Position numbers and translations under genes: made by a program
The notes under the pieces: generated by a model
What the model saw: the letters and a program-made list of their open reading frames with translations, nothing else
What the model was told of the DNA's origin: nothing
Databases searched by the model: none
Assembly (NCBI GenBank): GCA_037013685.1
Contig: CM072885.1
Span: 71,015,285 to 71,079,284, forward strand
Length of the DNA: 64,000 bases
Origin: Acridotheres tristis
Taxonomy: Eukaryota > Chordata > Aves > Passeriformes > Sturnidae
Direction of reading: 5' to 3'
Part shown: positions 58,512 to 64,000 of the stretch, one piece after another
Position numbering within the stretch: the first letter of the stretch is position 1
How the letters are laid out: each line of letters starts with the position of its first letter

Positions 58512-61500
58512 CAACCTTTTTTCCTTTTTTGCCAAATGCAAATGCCTCTGCAAGTTGGTAAATCCTGACCATTTTTCTGAAAAACTTGAGCTTTGGAATC
58601 GCCATTTGTCTGCCTGACCCTGCTAACAACAATTGAATAGACTGTCTACTTTTAACTGCAAAAGAACAGTTTTATAAGCACTTATTGTCCTACAAGTTTC
58701 AAGAAAGTAGAAAGAGTCCCACAAGTGTCTCTCCCATAAACCTCAAGTCCCCACTGTGGTCTTTATAAATCTCTGGAGAATTAATACCTGAAAGTGTTGG
58801 AGGAATGAATTAACCACAGGAAAATAATAAACCTCCTTTTTGCCTTACTGGGGGAGAGAACCCAAACAGCACAGAAAACCATGGAAAATGGAGCTCTGCA
58901 AGGTCTGCCTTGTGCTGCTGCATTTGTGAGGGGGATTTTAGGATTTATTTTTATTATTATGAAAGGTATAAATATATTAGCAGTTTGCTAGCTGGCACTA
59001 GAGAAAGCAAGGCTAAATATCATGTGTACTGTAGGGTGGAGTTTTTCTCTTTTCCATCAGAAGAGAAAACTTAAGTTCTGTGGGAAGTGGGATTCCTTAG
59101 TTCTGTGTCAGTGCTGCTGTCCCTCTTTTCCTGCTGTTTCCTACAAGGTGTTGTAGCAGGAATCTCCTGTTTTTCTTTGGAAAACAAAGAAGGCACAGTG
59201 AGAGCTGCTGAACTGCAGGTTTGTGTGAAAACACAAACACGGCTGATGCTGGTCAGGGGTGCAGGAATATTCAGGTAATCTGTGTGCACCTCCTGCCACA
59301 ACAACATTTCAGGGTCTTGGGAATAGCTGTGCAGTAATGCCTCTCCCATGAGCTGGACAGGAGCTGATGCTTTGAGAGAAAGGAAAAAATGATAGATGAT
59401 TTTCCCAAAAAGAAAGAAACAGAAGTGGGGAAAATTCCTGAGTATAACGATGCTTCCTTTGGAGTGACTCAGATTCACGTTTCAGCTTTGGGGCTGACAT
59501 CACAACCTGTGACCAGCCAGAGTCACACTTTGTCACCAACTCCACATTCCAGTGTTTGCCATGTGTGACACCCCCATTTGCAGCACACAAAACATAATTT
59601 TTTTTTGCATAAATTTTTGCGACTCACAGCAGCTTAGTTAAGACCCATGTAAAGAAAATTGTGTGAGCAGACAGAGTTTGTTTATCTGGATGCTCTGCAT
59701 GCTTGCAGCTACATCCTGCCTTGTATATTGAATTTCAGCCTCAGTCTGAACACACTGCTTTGGACCTGGAAAAAACAGGAGCTTAACAATGGAAGTGCCA
59801 CTGATGACACTGCTGCAAGCTGCAAATGATGCCATTTGAGTACTTAGCTGGTATCCAGGAGCTTTCAGTCTTGGCTTGAAGAGATCTGATTGAAAATCAG
59901 ACACAGGCATATATGGAGAATTCCAGGTTCCCTAGTTGCCTTGAAGTTAAGTGGAGTGGGCACTTGATTATTATGAAGGCTAGAATTGGATTGGAGAATC
60001 ACACTTAGAGGTGTAATAGAGCTCAGAAAGTGTCAGACCCTGCAAGTACCTAGCCCTTGATTGTAGCAGCTGGAAGTGATTTAACAAGTACTTGAGGTGA
60101 CAGAATCAAATGCTTTATGTGATGAATGGGCTGTTTCAATATAGCAAATGATTTTGCTCTTTAAAAATCAGAATTAAACAGTTTGTTTTTTTTATGAGGC
60201 GTGAGATCATGGAGCAATGCAGTATACGTGTGCACGTGCCCAGGGACATGGAATTCCATGTTCATCCTGTCTTTATTAGAACATGTTCATTTATTTTGGA
60301 TTTTACTGCCGTGCACTGGCCCTTCTGGGGGAGGGGAGGAGTCAGTGTGTATTTTATGCATGAAGGTGTCCTGAGAAGCTGAAATAACATGACCAAAGTC
60401 GAACCAGTCCTTCACCTTAGTGACTTGTGAAAAATATATTCACTAAATAATGTTATCAGTCAAACTCGAGAGGCAAATAACTTCAAATTTCTGTCACATT
60501 TGTCATATTTGGCAGCATGGCATTCAGGTGTGTACATACACAGAGCTGGCAGCAGATTGCTCAGGTTCGTGCAGGTTTTGTCCAAGTGTTCCCATCTGAG
60601 GTTCACTGGCATGGCCTGCTCACACCTCTCATTCCAGCATCCTGTCTTGAAGTTTCCCTCCACTCGACACTCTGACAACATGCAGAAATATATTTATTTT
60701 TTTAAGGTTTTTTTTTCTCCCCTTTCCCTGTGGCCAAGGCTTCAGTCCTTTTCTTCCTTATTGCTGGAAAAGAAAATTCTCCACAACCAAGCCACCCTTA
60801 AAAATTAAGTCAGACTTGAACCTGATCCTGTAGCTCTTCAGTGAGCAGAACAGTTAATTATGTTGTTCTCTTGCCTTTTTGTATAGAAAAGTGTGGAGAT
60901 GAAATGTGATGTTGAATTTTATTCATCTTTAATCAGAATTACTTGGGCTGCTCCTGAGGTTCAGTTTTGAATGTGCTGAGCAATGGACACAATCAAGTGA
61001 CAAATAGAATAGAAATTTTATTTTAAGGATCAGTGCTCTAACATAACTCCAGGAACATATTTGGGTGCCAAGGCTGACTGTGCCTGGTTTGTTCACTGGC
61101 CCCTCATGATTTGGGATCTAATGTGGGATCTAAGGGGGTTGCAGGAGCCTGGGGGCACCCAGAGGGCAAATTACTGTGATGGTTTTAACAAAAACCAGAT
61201 CTTAAGGTCTTCTTTTTGTTTCTCTTCACTGCTGAAATGGAGCCTGACCTTTGAGCAGACTCTGAGCTCCAGAATTTGGATGGATCCAGCCTGGGCTCAC
61301 CAAGGCTTGGTTTTATCCCTCTCACTGCATCTCTTGCATTGTGCATTGGCTGCTGGACCTGAGCATCACCAGCAAGACACAGCAAGTCTTTGCAGCTCCA
61401 AAGTCTGCAGAGCTGGAACTGAAATGCCTCTGGTTTGATTACCCCTCAAACCAAGTGTGTGGAGACAAAATATTCTTCTTGAAATCCTGCAGAGCCTCTT

Positions 61501-62019
61501 GGTCCCTGCTGTGCCCTGCTCAGAGCCCTGCAGTGCTTTCTGCTCTTGCACGAGGCACAGCCCCACATGTGGCACTTTCCTCTTTCTCCTCCACCTCTGC
61601 TTCTCTTCTTTATTATTTGGCTTCACATCCCTAACGTGCCTGGCACCTGCAGGAAGGCAGGTAAGGGCATGTAAAGACATTTATGAGCAGAAACCCAAAA
61701 TGAAGATTCAGAGAAGAGTGTCTCCTAAGCCATGAGATATCATAGAATAATCATGGATAAAAGGAATTTCACCACCTTGAACCCCACTTTGGGAGATAGG
61801 GAACTCCTGCATTGGGCCAAAGTCATATTCAGGTGCACTAAAAGATTGGGCCACGCTGCTGTGAGGAAGGTTTTTCAGTTTAAGTTAATGACATGTTAAT
61901 AACACACGTTGTTAGTGGTGGAACCATCCCTCAGTATCTGGAAAACATACGTTGTTACACTCCCCTAAAATACAGATTTGGAAAGAACATTTTTTTTTTC
62001 CTTCTTCTTCTTCAGAGAT
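58512..62019. other. Single-copy non-coding DNA
   Basis: A weak ATCATAGAATAATCATGGA at 61739-61757 recalls a minus-strand CR1 terminus, but no body follows it. Open frames of up to 135 codons carry no recognisable domain. Confidence 0.4.
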
Positions 62020-62290
62020 ATTTGCATAATTACACAGAGTGTGAGTGTTAATGAAGAGCTAGTAATAAAACTGGGTGAATTAGCATGACTGAGTGACTGA
62101 AGGCAATCCTGTTGATCATACAGTCAGGGGTGGCTTGCATTTTGCCAGACTTTTTTTTTTTTTTTTTTTAAGCTATCTCTTCCAATTGCACATTTGAATT
62201 TGAACTTTCATTAATTATAGCTTTATTTCATGAACGTGAAATTTCATTGACTTAAGTGTTTACATCAGTAGAACACCTATTCTAAAATAC
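62020..62290. promoter_or_regulatory. Enhancer-like segment (candidate)
   Basis: Features seen: CATTAATTATAG at 62209-62220, an ATTTCA...TGAAAT inverted pair near 62226-62243 and AATTAGCATGACTGAG near 62078. A 19-bp T-run (62151-62169) interrupts it. The call rests on motif density only. Confidence 0.2.
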
Positions 62291-63798
62291 GTGCACCTGA
62301 CAAAATTCTTAATGAACACCTCGGCAGCATCCCCAACACTGAGTGCATTTTTGAGTCATTCCAGTGAAGGATTTTTTTGGAAGGATATCCTTTTTTGAAT
62401 ATTTAGCGTGCTTTTAACCAGCAGATGAAATCCTTGGAATTATGTCTTTCAGAGTTAGAATAGCAAAGTGGATAGTGGTGGGAAGAGGAGAACAGCTGCA
62501 GGAGCAGGATGTTATTCCTTCAATAATGTCATGATCCCTGTTAACAACGTTCTGCCTCTTCCACCTGCTCGTTTCCTTGTCCTGTTTGCTGCTGGTGTGC
62601 AGCTGAGCTGATCAGCTCACCTCTGGTGCTTTGGGGGAGGTGAGGAGCACCAGGATGTGTAAGAAGAGCTGTGAAGGATGAAGAAAATCACTTTGCATGG
62701 AACAGGAGCAGGTGAGGGGTTTGTGCTGCTGGCCCTGTCGGGAGGGGTAATCACTAGAAGGCAGGAAATTCCAGATTTAAGTGATGCCTTAATCTCCACA
62801 GGACTATAGCTTGGAAATCAATTTGGTTCTTATGGACACCTCATCCCCGTTGCTGCCAGTGAAACTTGCCACAGGGCCCCTAATGGCACCAAAAATCAAT
62901 GTTGTGCCTCTTTGCCTGCTTAAATATCCCTGAAAACATAACAAAGCTTCAGTGTGTATCATTAGGGGATGAAATAACTTTGGTGTCCTCCTCCTCTCCT
63001 TAGGGCACTCTCAAAAAACTTCCCCTTAAGCGAAAACAGCAACTGAGACAGGGGAAAAAAACGATCCTGGTACATGTTTGAAATTGCTGCTGTCATCGTG
63101 TTTTTATTGGCAAGGAATTGTTAAAAGTTTCAATATCAAGTTTGCATAAGGGGCATCTTTGTGCAGAAAGTTTGCACGTGATATTTCAGTCAGAAATGGG
63201 ATAAATTCGGGTAAATTTGTCTAACCCTACATTTTTTTGAGATTCCTCACATTGTCCCACTTACAGAATGGGAATACTGAGCTCATCAGTCCCTGAAGGT
63301 AACTGCTACATATTCCAGCACAAAGTGAAATGCTGACATTCCCCAGTAAAACCTCTCCTTCCCTCTACCAGATCGACCTCCAAAGGTGGAACAGGCAGGG
63401 GGATATAGATGAGCTTTGGCTTTCATTAAATTGTCAGTGATAGTGTAACACTGAATATAGTTATAAAATTTCTAATGTTCTATCATAAAAAGGTAGACTG
63501 AATTATTTAGTGGAAGAAAAGATATTTTGGTAAAAAGTTTGATTCAACACAAGATTTCAATATCAGCTTATAGCTCCTGCTTGATCTGAAGTGAAAACCA
63601 TCACAGGTGTATGGGAAGGAAATTGGAATTGCAGTCAGGAGTTGAACAACCAGATATATTACATGATGAATGCACAGAATGTATGTTACAGTACATGCAG
63701 CCTGTGAGATCAATACTTGGAGAAAGTCACATGCAAGGGAGAAGTGAGTTTGTAGTCAAGTTAACATAAACCTGGCAGGTAATTTTTTTTTTAGCAGC
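62291..63798. other. Single-copy non-coding DNA
   Basis: No exon, RNA gene or repeat family was recognised. Confidence 0.4.
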
Positions 63799-63867
63799 AA
63801 AAAATAAATAAATAAGAATAAATAAAATAAATAAAATAAATAAGAATAAATAAAATAAATAAAATAA
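63799..63867. repeat. (AAAT)n microsatellite, compound
   Basis: AAAT units are interspersed with AAAAT and a twice-recurring AAGAATAAATAAAATAAAT block. It is a small tandem duplication within a microsatellite. Confidence 0.93.
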
Positions 63868-64000
63868 TTTTTTTTTCCTGTGGCTAATGAACAGTAAAAT
63901 AGCCAAGTCCATACTGAACACCAGGAATTAAGAGATTCCCTTCTACCTAGCCAAGTGTATCTGAGCACTCATGAAGTGTTATTTGTGATGAGCCAGGCTG
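63868..64000. other. Window end, nothing recognised
   Basis: Non-coding sequence running off the window edge. No feature was recognised. Confidence 0.4.

Noticed and set aside
61739..61757. Minus-strand CR1 terminus
   Set aside because: Only a short ATCATAGAAT-like word is present, with no CR1 body next to it.
1..64000. tRNA, rRNA or snRNA genes
   Set aside because: No tRNA A- and B-box pair with a cloverleaf, and no rRNA or snRNA signature, was seen on either strand by eye.
1..64000. A new gene cluster or undescribed biological system
   Set aside because: I found no supported coding gene, so there is no cluster to describe. The unusual content is repeat structure and candidate regulatory DNA.

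Overview
The window looks like 64 kb of bird nuclear DNA, non-coding throughout as far as I can read it: intergenic sequence or the inside of a very long intron. The strongest taxonomic evidence is a set of CR1 retrotransposon 3' ends of the avian type (5458-5760, 7538-7635, 52541-52862 and 53436-53620), with the typical terminal ATTCTATGATTCT motif. Older amniote repeats lie beside them: three MIR-like CORE-SINE relics, a strongly decayed CR1/L3 relic and a palindromic interspersed element. A songbird is plausible but not shown by the sequence. I recognise no protein-coding exon, tRNA, rRNA or other RNA gene. The long open frames are either translations of tandem repeats or unconserved-looking chance frames.

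The most distinctive property is the density of tandem arrays with unrelated units. They are a 60-bp unit (187-432), a 38-44-bp unit (5755-6590), an AT-rich unit (8521-9075), a 21-bp unit (12504-12567), an ATCACCAA-type unit (17242-18134), a 12-bp G/T unit (37029-37173), a 40/41-bp unit (38378-39150), a 41/42-bp unit (40327-40618), a G/T-only tract (44897-45377) and a 20-bp unit (49547-50054). Several have two or more unit classes in higher-order order. One starts directly at the 3' tail of a CR1 copy. Several G/T-only tracts (29569-29632, 36949-37206, 44897-45377, 53210-53329) are strongly strand-asymmetric and rich in G-runs.

Layout: 1-10 kb has two LTR/CR1-type relics, three arrays and one arm of a 150-bp inverted repeat (3398-3551). 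The other arm is at 10041-10196, next to a MIR relic. 10-36 kb is mostly single-copy AT-rich DNA holding old repeats and several short stretches dense in homeodomain-, POU- and GATA-type motifs that resemble conserved developmental enhancers. 36-50 kb holds five of the large arrays. 50-64 kb is mostly single-copy again, with a divergent CR1 pair flanking a G/T tract at 52.5-53.6 kb.

I found no gene cluster or new biological system that the sequence supports. The items most worth following up are the inverted repeat pair, the CR1-seeded minisatellite, the higher-order arrays, the G/T tracts and the enhancer-like segments. All family assignments were made by eye against remembered consensus features, not by a database search.
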